Positions 24,401 to 39,400 of a stretch of 64,000 nt of DNA are shown in pieces (position 1 is the first letter of the stretch; every line of letters begins with the position of its first letter). The notes below the pieces were generated by a model that was not told the origin of the DNA, did no database searches, and saw nothing but the letters and a program-made list of their open reading frames with translations. Both the position numbers and the translations under genes were made by a program. The DNA is from Steromphala cineraria (Eukaryota > Mollusca > Gastropoda > Trochida > Trochidae), in NCBI GenBank assembly GCA_916613615.1, contig OU744732.1, forward strand, positions 33,875,950-33,939,949, read 5' to 3'.

Positions 24401-27400
24401 TTTAATGAGAATGAGTGCTTAGCGTCCCGCCGATAGATTTTCGATTTCAGCTTCTGCAAATTTCCTTAGATTTCCATAGGCGATTTTATTTCTTTAAGTT
24501 CAAATTCTCGTATCATTGAACAAAGACATTTATGAAAATGTTAAACAAAGTTTTAAAGATAAATAAAAACTGATAAATAAATGCAAATTCGAATTAGTTA
24601 AGTTACGTTGTGGATTTAGATTTTTTAAATCGAATATATTGTCGTATACGAGAGTTTTATAAAGGATATCTCGACCATTGTGACGAAGGCAGGTTTTGTC
24701 CTGGAGATGAGTTCATGCAGCATCCCCCCATCCCCTCCCCCCAGGATCAACACCGTCTTGCCGTCGAAGTCGTTCCGACCCAGGCCAAGGACCGTCTCCG
24801 TGTATATCAGGTCACTCTCGCCCATCACTGAAGCGGCAGTAAAATGCCAAGTGAATTATTTACACGAAAAGGGAAAACAGAAAATCCTTATAAATAATGT
24901 TGATTTTGATGGCAGAACAAATCTAAATAAACATTTCAAAGTCGTATGAAGGTCATCGACCATAATAAAAGTGTTTAATATTGATAATATCAAATATTAA
25001 CAGATATAAAACGCGTTCATATAATATCACAAAATGAATGTTTTTTGGTCTTGATTAATTACATATCTATCATATTTATATTTATCAAACGCTGAAATGT
25101 GATCATCACCGAGGCGGAGCCGAGTACAGCTGCTAAACAAATGTGTTTATACACATAATTTCCTATGAAAAACATAATTTTTCAAATGAGGAAACTGAAA
25201 AAAATTTGAAACAACAAGGCTTATATCTACACCATATATATATAGAAGGTACATTTATGTTGGATGCCGATAATAAAAAATAGCAGTACAAAAAAAGATC
25301 AATATAAACATAAAACACGATATTTCAAAGTATTTTGTTTTTGGATGCCTGAGTAAAACGTCTGAAGTGTGTGTACAAAACGAACAGTTAGTCAACAGCG
25401 TAATATATGAAACACTTGAAATGATATCCGGTCACTTACTGACGTCATCATCGAGGTATAGAACATTGCCACATTGCTGAGACTTGCAGATCTTGATGTT
25501 CTGCCACTCTGTGTCCTTCTCGAACACCAGCTCTGTGAGGTCCAGTTGATGGAGACGCTGGTCCCCCAGAACCTGGTAGCACCATGGGGGGTCGGCACTC
25601 CGGAATATGGGGCAGTCGAGGCTGGGTGTTATGGGTGATTATTACCTTTCTGATATTGACTCAAAACATCCAACTCTAGATAAAATAGTATGGCCTTGGA
25701 GTTCGACGATCCGGAATATGGGGCGTTATACGTGATTAGTACCTTCTGATATTGACTCAAAACATCCATTGCTTAATAAAACACTATGGCCTTGGAGTTC
25801 GACGCTCCGGAATATGGGGCGTTATGCGTGATTATTACCTTTATGATATTAACTTAAAACATCTATTTCTTGATAAAACACTATGGCCTTGGAGGACGAT
25901 ATTCCGGAATATATGATGGTCGAGGCCTCGGTTAGCCACAATATATAAGGTAAGTATAAAGAAAGAGATTGACATCCTGTTAACAGTACGACAGGTAGGC
26001 ACTCCGGAATACTGGATCGTAATGCGTGAATTTATCTTTCTGGTATTTCTCCGAAACATCCTTCTTAAAAGCACCATAAGTTTTACCATCGGTTTGGAAT
26101 TTAGGTAAAAACTAAAAATTGACTCCAAGAAAATCGATTTTTAAGGGGTACGCAAATCTGAATACACGTCAAAGGAAAAAATGATTCTAATTGATGAACT
26201 ATGCCTGGCGTGCATAATTATTTGTTTTATAACTGAGAATGCTCCTTGCGAACTAAACTCTTGCACAGTGCTAACATAGCGAATAAGTTAACATACCATT
26301 TAGCATACAGGCAGTATTTGCCTAGTTTGTCCTTCATCTTCTTCATACCCTCACGTATAAACTAGGAAAATAAAATAAAATTAGCGAGAAACTTAAAGGG
26401 GCAGTAGCACGTTTTTAGGGAGAATACAAGGTGATGTCAGGAAAATGAAAATTAATGGTTCCAATTTAAATAAAATGAATTTAAACTAAATGAAGCAGTA
26501 CTAATTCAAATATATAACGTAATGTTTAGCCATGCGTTCCTTTTTCTTACACAAAATGAATTAAAGGTGTTCACAAAAACTGGTCTTCAATGGATTTTAT
26601 GTGAATCTCCATACTTTGTCCTCTGACTAGGGATGATTGGCTTGTATAATGTGATTTTTGACACTGTCAAATTAATACATTTAGCATTAACTTACACTTA
26701 TCAGTGAAAAATTTAAAATATAAAATTATAAAAAACGTGCTACTGCCCCTTTAAGTACTCACGGAAATAGAAATAAAATCCTTTGTGGCGATTGTTTCTT
26801 TATTTTGAGAAAAAATAGAAGTTGATTGCTTTATATTCGTGAACACGCGTTTTCCCCAACTTTTGTTTCAGGCAGTTTTTATAAATTCCCAGGAAAAATA
26901 TTAGTTAACAGGAGAGCAAAAAGTGTAATTTTAAGACCTTGAAATAATTGTCAAAATGTACGTTTCTGATACAAGTTCATTACAAGCTATATTAAGCATA
27001 TATGATATAAATGACTTTAATCTCTGTACATTCACGAAGAATGTTACATTTCATATACAATATTTATATCATATATGTCCTTTGAAAACAACCTTAGGTG
27101 AAATCAAAATCAATAAAATAATATAGAAAAATAAGTTAGTTTTTCTTATGTTTAACGTCCTAATCGCGTCTTACGAATACTATTCTTCATTTATTACATT
27201 TGTCGTCATTTACTAAGTTGCCGTGGCAACGCACGTGCAAATGCAAATTTTTGCTTAACACATTTTCCATGTGTTTTCTGATAGTGACGTAAGTCATAAA
27301 ATGTTTCTGAATGTGTTGCAAATATATAAAAAAATTATTTAACCTGGAAAGAGGATGAGATGTGATTCGTCCCAAGGCCAAGTTTGGAAAACACCTAGTT

Positions 27401-30400
27401 ATTGCGACATCTGTAAGCATTACCTAAATATGTCGATTAATAAAGAAATATACGCCAAAGGGCATTTAATTTCGAATTCCGTGAGTACTTATATAAGCTA
27501 GATATTAGTAACTTACTTTCAATAAATATGGACGGGTACTGTTTGTTGTTCTTTCTGTAATTTGCTGCAGGTCAAAGGTCAACAATCCGGACAAGGAAAG
27601 CCTCATGACCACATGGCTGTTGAAGATAATTGAATATGATTATGTCACAAAAGTTAGACAGCCATATCTTAGACAGTCAAATCTTAGACCTTGAGTAGAG
27701 AAACATCCATGGCTGAAAAAGAAGTCCTTTTTGTGCTCCACGGCTTACACTGATCAAAAGGGAAATTAATTTTGAAGTGATGAGAATATTATTTTAATGA
27801 AAATAAAAACAGAAAAGCATGAGTTAACTGTTGAGTTCTTTTCATTTGAAAGTATATTTGTAATATAAATAATTATGTTATACCGGTTATATTCTTTATT
27901 TTATCATATAAAACCCTTGAATATCAGTACACTGCTCTGCATATTTCGATGATGAGAAACTTAACTAATACAATAACAGTTATGCCGAATTTCTTTATTA
28001 GAAATATATGGCATTTCGATTTCGTCGAGGTCAGATGGACGTGTTGGTTAGCTGCTGGTGTGTTCATTGCTGGCTGTGTTGTCTGACTCTGAATGCGTAA
28101 ACCTCGACCAGAAAGAGTACAACATTTTTTACTATTGCAGATAACCTTATCCTAAATAATCAATGTTAAATTCGGCAATATTAAATTCTTCAAAATTAAA
28201 TTCTACAGAGCATAGATTTTTTTAAAGAAAGTTATTTGAATTTCTTTGTTGAACGTATGTACATGGTAATATGAAACTGTCATAATAACAGGCACACAGG
28301 AAGACCGTATCGACGTCTTCTCTTAATCACATAAAGCTGATAACTTGAAAGAAACGCCTATCAGCTAGTTTCTGGCAGTCAATTATGTTCATTTGCTAAA
28401 CTATTGTTCAAAAAAAGATTATCTCTTTAAAAAAAATAGTTTTATCACTGCCCTACATTTAAAAAAAAAATGTCCATATTTCACGTAATTGATAAATTTC
28501 TTTAAACAACCGCTAAACTTGACTGTATCACTTTTCGATTTTTCATCAAAGATATTCAAACTATAGGGGAATTGCTTTTTGCTAATTTGTCCAATAAATA
28601 CCTTTAATTGGCCTTTCTTGAAGACCGGGTAATTAACGCGTTAAGCCTTCAAAGTGACACATCATTGTTTCAACGGAAATACCGCCTTATATAATGGTTT
28701 AATTACCATTAACGTGGTTATCTTCATAACATCAAATGCTAGAAATGGTTACATCCTCATATGACTTATCAGAGTGGTTAACATTTCCTGATAATTGTAA
28801 ATGATATGTTTACTTCTGTGATATCTGTTACAGTAGAAAGTACATATCACGTGGCAATGATCCTGCTTATGACGTCATAAAAGGGGAGTGTCACCAGTCA
28901 CGCATTCACTGGTTTGTCTCTAGATCAATCTAAGCTGGCCATCAGAAGTGACATTTACAAACGGCTATAATGACTAAACTAAACATATTTGAGTTGTAAC
29001 CTTTGGTGGACTATACAAGGTCCCCATCAGACATTCAAATATTCCAAAGCAAAAAGAAAAAAATATTTGTGGTCATGAAAACTTTAAATAAATTCTTACC
29101 TTCCATCCTCGCCTGATTGCATTACGATGTAACCCCCGTCATCTAGTCGTACCTTCGTGATCTGCTTCCATTTACCAGAGACGAACAGCCCAGGTAAAGC
29201 TTCGATTTGAGACAAGGCATCTGTCACGATAAGTATGTTATGTGTTAAGTGTGACAAGGAAGAAAAAATATAGCCATTGGCTTTGTAGCTCATCAGATAT
29301 TTCTCTTTTTATCCAAGGTTGATCACCAAGTTTTTTATATATAAATATGTAAGACTTGAATCCATGACAGGCCTCAAATCAATGGCGGATTTTCATACGC
29401 ATTGGAAATTGCCGTACCTATCAAACTCTGTGGTGGATTACATATTGATTGTGATCCCGTGATGACATCACTTAACATGGCGTTAATAAACAGTCTAACA
29501 ATCAAACTCGCAATGAATTTGGAAATCCACCACGGATTCGAGACGCGTCACAGATCTAATTCCTACAAATACTATCGATATTTATTCTATTGGACAGTCT
29601 CCTAAGCAATTTACTCATGATCAACATTGACAAGATATGCAACATTGACAAGATATGTCTTCAAACATAAGTTCGGTGCGCCGCCTTTCTGGAATTATCA
29701 AAAAGGCTTTACGTTTGTCTTGTGCCTATATAACTGACTTACAAGCTGAGGCTCAAGTCTTTAAAGGGGCAGTAGCACGTTTTTTGATAATTTTATATTT
29801 AATTTTTTTTACTGATAAGTGTAAGTCAATGCTAAATGTATTATTTTGACAGTGTCAAAAATCTCATTACACACACCAATCATTCATAGTCAGGAGACAA
29901 AGTATGAAGATACACATAAAATCCATTGGCGGCCATTTTGTGTGAACACCTTTAATTCATTTTGTGTAAGAAAAAGGAATCGCATGGCTAAACTGTACGT
30001 TATATATTTAAATTATTACTGCTCCATTTAGTTTAAATGCATTGTCTTTCAATTGGAACTATTAATTTTAATTTTCCTGACATCACCTTATATTTCCCCT
30101 AAAAACGTGCTACTGCCCCTTTAAATCGTGATATCTCCGGTGCGTATATACGTCAGGTCATTGATATCTATTTTTCAATAAAGTCCCCCTTTAATGGCAT
30201 ACACTTCTGTCAAATCCTATGTTTAATTTTTATGTGTAGAAAATAATCCACAGCGGAAATGACGTCATCGTCAGACCGGAAAAGGCCATCGGAAAGACAT
30301 TTCTTCACATCAGGGAGTAGAAACATTCAGGAAACGTTTTAGGAACATTTTGGGTAAGCTGGATAGAAGTCGGATTGAGCTTTATCAGCAATCTAAATGA

Positions 30401-33400
30401 ATTTAGATCATCAGGTTTTTATATAAACAAATATTAATTTATTATCTATTTTATCTATTATTATTTCTATCTAAATTTATCAAGATTGCTTCATCGCGTT
30501 AGTAGTGTGCAGGCTCGAGAAACCAACATTCATGGATTGTTGACATGGCAACATCTGGCTTATAATCCAACATGCCCCTGGGTCAATAACTCAAACAAAA
30601 CAAATTGAGACGCTCTCCTGATTTGAACGTTTTCATTGTTACAAAGTATTCATATTTACGCCTTCGTAGTTACAAAGTATTCATAAGAACGCCTTCGTAG
30701 TTACAAAGTATACATTTGAACGCTTTTACAGTTACAAAGTTTACATTTAAACGCCGTCGTAGTTACAAAGTATACATTTGACCGCCGTCGTAGTTACAAA
30801 GTATACATTTGACCGCCGTCGTAGTTACAAAGTATACATTTGAACGCCGTCGTAGTTACAAAGTATACATTTGAACGCCATCGTAGTTACAAAGTATGAA
30901 TTTGAACGCCTTCGTAGTTACAAAGTATGCATTTGAACGCCATCGTAGTTACAAAGTATGAGTTTGAACGCCTTCGTAGTAACAAAGTATAAATTTGAAC
31001 ACAGTTGTAGTTACAAAGTATAAATTTGAACGCCTTCGTAGTTACAAACTATTCAAATGAACGCCTTCGTAGTTACAAAGTTTACATTTGAACGCCGTCG
31101 TAATTACAAAGTATACATTTGAACGCCGTCGTAGTTACAAAGTATACATTTTAACGCCTACTTAATTACAAAGAATATATATGAACGTTTTCATAGTTAC
31201 AAAGAATAAAAATGTTCGATCATTGATGATGTTTTTTTTAAAATTCTGACGACGCCACCGTTTTCGGTCGACCAGGCCGTTATTACTCTGAAGTATGCTT
31301 ATTACAACGTTCGCTTATATACAAACAATGCAAAATTTCATTGAAAAATATATGTAATCAACTGGACGATCACATTAACATATGTATGAACAATATCAGA
31401 TCGTCGATACTTTGATCGCTGAGGACATATGTAAATATTGATAAATGCAATACTATCCGGTTACGATTATAGATATGCATGCATAATGACTCTATCGATT
31501 ATATGTTTGTTTGTAGATAGATATCAAATTTGATAATTTTAGTATAACGTGAATTATTTTACAATTTGCGTGATTTTACACAAATAACACAACCATCTGC
31601 ATTCTAAAACTTAACGCTACACTTGTAATAATATATAATTACAGACAAGTGATGAGGTCAATACTTATTTTCATAAACCCAAGGAAAACAATATTGACCG
31701 AAGGCGAAATCATTAACAACGGTTTAACGCCATCGGGGTTATCTTCGGTAAGTCAAGTAAGTTTTGGTCGGAACAAGGGTCAAGTCTTATACTTTCCTAC
31801 CTACTGACACGTGCACGTGACCAGCTCTCGACCAATCAGATGGCAAAATAAAATGAGCTCACATAATCATTAGTCATGCAGAAGAAAAGCAATTTTAAAC
31901 ACATGAGGAAATACACGTTAATGTGATTATTTCGTTCCAAAAGACTTATACGCTTTCAATTAGATAATTCCATATCAAATTTTATTACCTACGAGGACAG
32001 TCATATCTAGGTTCATATTTTTCATATGTTGCCCTAGGACAAAATATCACTTTTTCATTGTGACGTCACGTTAAAAACAGTGCTTTGACGTCACGGTTCA
32101 CCTATGACGTCACAATATACGGGTCGGCAGCAGCTAGTCCGCCTAATCTGAGAAGTAGGTTTTGTGTAGTTTCTTTAATTTTGGGACTACGATAATAAAC
32201 ATAATACCATATTCGTTCCCATGACATACTATGTATACGACACTCGTGCCTAAATATCAGTATATCCCTCGCTCTCGCTCGGGAAATACTAATATTTAGG
32301 CACTCGTGTCGTAAACATAGTATGTCATGGACACTCATATAATATCCTCTATATCTTTAAAAACAAGGCCACCTAGACCCTAAAGCAAAAAATAAAAGGA
32401 GCCTCTTTAAGTCTAGAAGCCTCAGCTTTGAAATTAAGTATTGTTCAGGGCTCCTTTCTATTTCTTTTGAAATAGAAAATCAAAATTATAAAATTAGTAA
32501 AAAAATCATCTTTTTTCAGGGACTAAATATTAGTCTAGATGTCACCTGGTTCCTAGGGAAAAATGATAATTAAAAATATTAATAACTAAAACTACAAGGT
32601 GGTGTCATGTTTACTGTAGCTCTAAATTAATCATGATTCGGTTAATCAAAATTGATTAAAGACCTAACTAATGATTCAGATTGTAAAAAAAATAAATCTT
32701 GCTTTATCACAAATTTAATGCAATGTTTGTTAAATTCAACGCTTAGATTACCGCAACAGCTGCTCGATAATGAATTTCAATTTGGAGTTTAGCATATCAA
32801 CAGTATATTTATTGTTGTCCCTTTATACGTTAAAAATGATTTTAATTAGTTTTCACACACAAATATAATTTATCATGAAAGTTTCAGGATAAAAGTAAAG
32901 ACATTTTAATATTATTTTCGTAATGTCACACGCCTGTAATCGATAAGATTAAAAAAAACCGGTAAAATGAGTGGAATGGCGTTTGCCTTATGACGTCATT
33001 ACTCAATTAGTTGATCACGACGGCGATTGATACGTCTTTCATAAATCTAATTGTATTATTAATTTTGGAATTACTTGGGGAAATACTAAATATCAATGTC
33101 TATATCACCATGTATATCCAGTCTAGGTAAACCTAAGAATAATAATAATAATTCATTTGTATAGCGCCTATTTTTCAACTTTAAGCTGCTCAATGGCGCT
33201 GAACAAGAGAGAAATATATACTATCACATGTAAGTGATAATATGTTTCATACATGAAAATATATCTGGAAACAGACACGCTCTGTTGAACTGACAAATAC
33301 ACGCTGGACTCACGATATTGAGTCTAGCGAAATGTAGTAACGGCTCGCGTCAGCCGACTTATCGAATTGACCAATCAGGGCTCGGCTTACCAAGCCACAA

Positions 33401-36400
33401 TAGTCTGCTTTCGCCTATATAACGTTGGAGGGTCATACGTCGCCTAAAGGTAAGCTGACGCGACCTCTTGCTGTTTCTCGCTAGACTCAATATCGGGAGT
33501 GCAGCGAGTATTATTGAGGCTAGGTTAACATGTTAACTTGTTAACGTGAATTTTTTTGAATATCATGTTAACAGTTATAATCACATTGCTGGAGAATTGT
33601 AAAAATACAAAACAAATATTCGTTTTGGGAATATACAGATTATCTTATCTTATCTAAAATCAATTATTGTTGTTGTTTGATTGATTTACTCTTTAACGAA
33701 TAAGGACTTGTTCCGTTGACATTCACAAAGATTTTTTATTTTTTTATTTTCACAAACCTCTTCCGTATTTATACTGTCAATCTAATATTGATGATGATTC
33801 CACTTACTTGCCAATCGAATTCGGTGTCATAAAACAGTTCCAAACTCGAAGCGAAGAAATGTACAATTCCTAATGCCCTGTGCTTAATAATGATGTAGCG
33901 ACTATTGCATTCTAAAAAGCAAACCTCGATTTTGTTATTGTTAAGGAAAATATCATTGAGAAAATATGTTTAAATCAATCGCCGTATGGTTTTAGTATTG
34001 AATTATAATCTGCCCGGTATTCCACTATAAAGAAGTGATACTGAAATACGGACAACGAAGTGTGTCAATTAGTCAATCTTAGTAAACCTTGTTTCAATAA
34101 TACTCGCTTCACTCCCGATATTGAGTCTAGCAAGATGCAGTAGCGGGTAGCGTCAGCCAATCTATCGAAATGACCAACTAGGTATCGTCTTACAAAGCCG
34201 CAATAGTATGTATCGCACAAATATCGTTGGGGGTCACAGGTCAGCTAAGTTTACTTAGACTGGTCAAGCAGTCGCATGTAAATTAAGCAATCTTAAGCAA
34301 GCAGATGATAACATTTTATTTGATAGTGTTTGAAAGGTCAACCATGCGACCGGTACATGTCATTGTGGTTTCGACCACTGCTCCGATTTTCATTAAAAAG
34401 TAATTGTCGTATCTCAAACGTTTTATAAAGCAAATGTGAAATGTTTTTAATGATTGGTGTTTTACACCTAAACCTCCAGATGAAAAAGTACACGCCATAT
34501 GTTGCTTAAATTTAATTATAACAAAGAGATATGGATTTAATTTTGGAAGTACCGAACGTTTACAAAAACACATATTTTAAGTAACTTATATTAAATAAAA
34601 TATAATTGTGTCACATTATGTTATGTTGAAATATCTTTTCTTTATATAGGGAGGGATAAGAAATACAATCCACATATTACATAACACCATCAATGTTTCA
34701 AATGTTGTCAATGCGTGAAAAACTAGGCACGTAAATTGATTTTTACATAGAATATATCTTCTTTTCTTAAGCTAACATGTATGTTTATATAAATTAAATT
34801 ACATTTTGTTTGAAGAAAAAACACACTTAAAGATTTTCTGTAAGCGAAAATGTACCTCTCGCTCTTATCAGATTGAGAATGCGACATCAAAACTCGAAAT
34901 CTTTGTGTTTGAAATTTTTCACATGTTGAATTCAACTTAAGTGTGTACTTTCTTTTGCCTGGCATTTTATGAAAACCAATTGAATAACAATGGAATCGCG
35001 GTTCGTTTCTTTAAACTGCAAGTTAAACTTAGCAAAATGTCCCAAACATGCGGACAATACTATTAAAAAAAATCTTGATGATATCACTACGAAAGCATAT
35101 AGCAAATTTCTGTTTAAATGTTAATCATTTAATTAGAGACCAAACATCCCTAATATCCATATGCAAACAAATTCATTTTAATAAACAAACATAAATTGAA
35201 CTTAACACAAGGCCAGCAGGAAATACCAACACTCAAATCTGACCTTCAATGTGTCTTGATATATATGTTGGTGTTTTTTATGTTCCTGTTTCATATGTAT
35301 ATGTACTCCATATTATATGTTTCTGTTTCATATGTATATGTACTCCATATTATATGTTTATGTTACATATGTATATGTACTCCGTATTATATGTTCCTGT
35401 TTCATATGTATGTACTCAATATTATATGTTCCTGTTATATATGTATGTGTTCTCCATATTGTATGTTCCTGTTTTATATGTATATGTACTCTATATCATA
35501 TGTTCCTGTTATATATGTATATGTACTCCATACTAAATGTTCCTGTTATATATGTATGTGTTCTCCATATTACGTGTTCCTGTTTCAGATGTATATATGT
35601 ACTCCATATTATATGTTCCTGTTATATATGTACATGTATTCCATATTATATGTTCCTGCATTATATGTATATGTACTCAATATTATATGTTCCTGTTTTT
35701 ATATATTTATGTACTCAATATCATATGTTCGTGTTTTACATGTATATGTACTCCATATTATATGTTCCTGTTATTCATGTATATGTACTCAATATTATAT
35801 ATTCCTGCATCATAGGTATATGTACTCAATATCATATGTTCGTGTTTTATATGTATATGTACTCAATATTATATGTTCCTGTTATTTATGTATATGTACT
35901 CAATATTATATGTTCCTGTTATTCATGTATATGTTCTCCATGTTGTATGTTCCTGTTTTATATGTATATGTACTCTATATCATATGTTCCTGTTATATAT
36001 GTATATGTACTCCATACTAAATGTTCCTGTTATATATGTATGTGTTCTCCATATTACATGTTCCTGTTTCAGATGTATATGTACTCCATATAATATGTTC
36101 CTGCATCATATGTATATGTAGTTAATATCATATGTTCCTTTTTATATATGTAATCTATATTATATATTCCTGTTTATATATGTATATGTACTCCATACTA
36201 TATGTTTTGTTCTATATGTATATGTACTTCATATCTTATGTTCGTGTTTTACATGTATATGTACTCCATATTATATGTTCCTGTTATTCATGTATATGTA
36301 CTCAATATTATATGTTCCTGTTATTCATGTATATGTTCTCCATGTTGTATGTTCCTGTTATATATGTATATGTACTCCATACTAAATGTTCCTGTTATAT

Positions 36401-39400
36401 ATGTATGTGTTCTCCATATTACATGTTCCTGTTTCAGATGTATATGTACTCCATATAATATGTTCCTGCATCATATGTATATGTACTTAATATTATATGT
36501 TCCTTTTTATATATGTAATCTATATTATATGTTCCTGTTTATATATGTATATGTACTCCATACTATATGTTTTGTTCTATATGTATATGTACTTCATATC
36601 TTATGTTCGTGTTTTACATGTATATGTACTCCATATTATATGTTCCTGTTATTCATGTATATGTACTCAATATCATATGTTCGTGTTTTACATATATATG
36701 TACTCCGTTTTATATGTTCCTGGTATATATTTATAAGTACTCCATAGTGTATGTTCTTGTTACAAATGTTTATGTACTCCATATTATATGTTTTTGTTAT
36801 ATGTATATAATAATAATAGCTTTCTTATACCGCGCATATATCCATGACAGAGCATGCTCAAAGCGCCATGAGTATTATTACCCTGGAGGGATAGTACTTT
36901 CGGTGCCGCCTATTAACAAGCGCTCCGTGCGACCGTATAGGTCCATACTTCCCCCTTGTTCAGGTACCCATTTGTACAGCTGGGTGAACTGAGTGCAATG
37001 TGGATTAAGTGTCTTGCCCAGGGACACAACACAGAATGAGACCCAAGTCACAAATTTTTGGTGTCTCCACCGGGATTCGAACCCGGGTCTCTGGCGTGAG
37101 AGGCAAGCATGCTAACCACTACACCACTGTGCTCCACATATATGTTATCAATATTATATGTTCCTGTTATATATGTATATGTACTCAATATTATATGTTC
37201 CTGTTATATATGTATATGTATTCCATATTGTTTGTTCATGTAAAATATGTATATGTACTCCATATTATATGTACGCGTTTTAAATGTATATATACTTCAT
37301 ATCATATTTCGTGTTTTATATGTATATGTACTCCATATTATATGTTCCTGTTTCATATGTATATATACTCCATATCATATGTTCCTGTTATATATGTATA
37401 TGTACGCCATACTAAATGTTCCTGTTATATATGTATGTGTTCTCCATATTACATGTTCCTGTTTCAGATGTATATGTACTCCATATAATATGTTCCTGCA
37501 TCATATGTATATGTACTTAATATTATATGTTCCTTTTTATATATGTTATCTATATTATATGTTCCTGTTTATATATGTATATGTACTCCATACTATATGT
37601 TTTGTTCTATATGTATATGTACTTCATATGTTATGTTCGTGTTTTACATGTATATGTACTCCATATTATATGTTCCTGTTATTCATGTATATGTACTCAA
37701 TATCATATGTTCGTGTTTTACATATATATGTACTCCGTTTTATATGTTCCTGGTATATATGTATAAGTACTCCATAGTGTATGTTCTTGTTACAAATGTT
37801 TATGTACTCCATATTATATGTTTTTGTTATATGTATATGTACTCAATATTATATGTTCCTGTTATATATGTATATGTACTCAATATTATATGTTCCTGTT
37901 ATATATGTATATGTATTCCATATTGTTTGTTCATGTTATAATTATATGTATATGTACTCCATATTATATGTACGCGTTTTAAATGTATATATACTTCATA
38001 TCATATTTCGTGTTTTATATGTATATGTACTCCATATTATATGTTTATGTTACATATGTATATGTACTCCGTATTATATGTTCCTGTTTCATATGTATGT
38101 ACTCATTATTATATGTTCCTGTTATATATGTATGTGTTCTCCATATTGTATGTTCCTGTTTTATATGTATATGTACTCTATATCATATGTTCCTGTTATA
38201 TATGTATATGTACTCCATACTAAATGTTCCTGTTATATATGTATGTGTTCTCCATATTACATGTTCCTGTTTCAGATGTATATGTACTCCATATAATATG
38301 TTCCTGCATCATATGTATATGTACTTAATATTATATGTTCCTTTTTATATATGTAATCTATATTATATGTTCCTGTTTATATATGTATATGTACTCCATA
38401 CTATATGTTTTGTTCTATATGTATATGTACTTCATATCTTATGTTCGTGTTTTACATGTATATGTACTCCATATTATATGTTCCTGTTATTCATGTATAT
38501 GTACTCAATATCATATGTTCGTGTTTTACATATATATGTACTCCGTTTTATATGTTCCTGGTATATATGTATAAGTACTCCATAGTGTATGTTCTTGTTA
38601 TAAATGTTTATGTACTCCATATTATATGTTTTTGTTATATGTATATGTTATCAATATTATATGTTCCTGTTATATATGTATATGTACTCAATATTATATG
38701 TTCCTGTTATATATGTATATGTATTCCATATTGTTTGTTCATGTAAAATATGTATATGTACTCCATATTATATGTACGCGTTTTAAATGTATATATACTT
38801 CATATCATATTTCGTGTTTTATATGTATATGTACTCCATATTATATGTTCCTGTTTCATATGTATATATACTCCATATCATATGTTCCTGTTATATATGT
38901 ATATGTACGCCATACTAAATGTTCCTGTTATATATGTATGTGTTCTCCATATTACATGTTCCTGTTTCAGATGTATATGTACTCCATATAATATGTTCCT
39001 GCATCATATGTATATGTACTTAATATTATATGTTCCTTTTTATATATGTTATCTATATTATATGTTCTTGTTTATATATGTATATGTACTCCATACTATG
39101 TTTTGTTCTATATGTATATGTACTTCATATGTTATGTTCGTGTTTTACATGTATATGTGTAGGACTCAAATCCATGGCAGGCCTCAAATCCGTGGCGGAT
39201 TTCCAAATCCATGGCGGATTTTCAAATGCATGGAAAATTGCCGTACCTATCAAAAGCTGTGGCCGATTTTGTATTGATTGTGATGAGACATTTTAAGCTG
39301 GGGAGAATTGTGTTACTAACATTCAATTTATGTGTTTTCCTACATACTTATCTGCATGAATATAGGCTAAATCTGCAATTGGTCAATAGGTTATGCAATC

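Noticed and set aside
24610..24949. Plus-strand open frames over SMS exon 6.
   Set aside because: They are antisense to a well-supported coding exon and have no family resemblance.
25392..25598. 68-residue minus-strand open frame over SMS exon 5.
   Set aside because: It is in the wrong frame. The frame with TEWQNIKICKSQ matches the enzyme family and the splice phases.
30610..31205. Regular 31-bp repeats that look superficially like a CRISPR array.
   Set aside because: Repeats are contiguous with no unique spacers, and the genes around are spliced eukaryotic genes. It is a minisatellite.
37060..37136. Possible tRNA gene on the minus strand with A and B boxes.
   Set aside because: It is joined to a SINE body with an (ATT)n tail, related copies are truncated elsewhere, and the acceptor stem is poor. 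Called as a SINE head instead.
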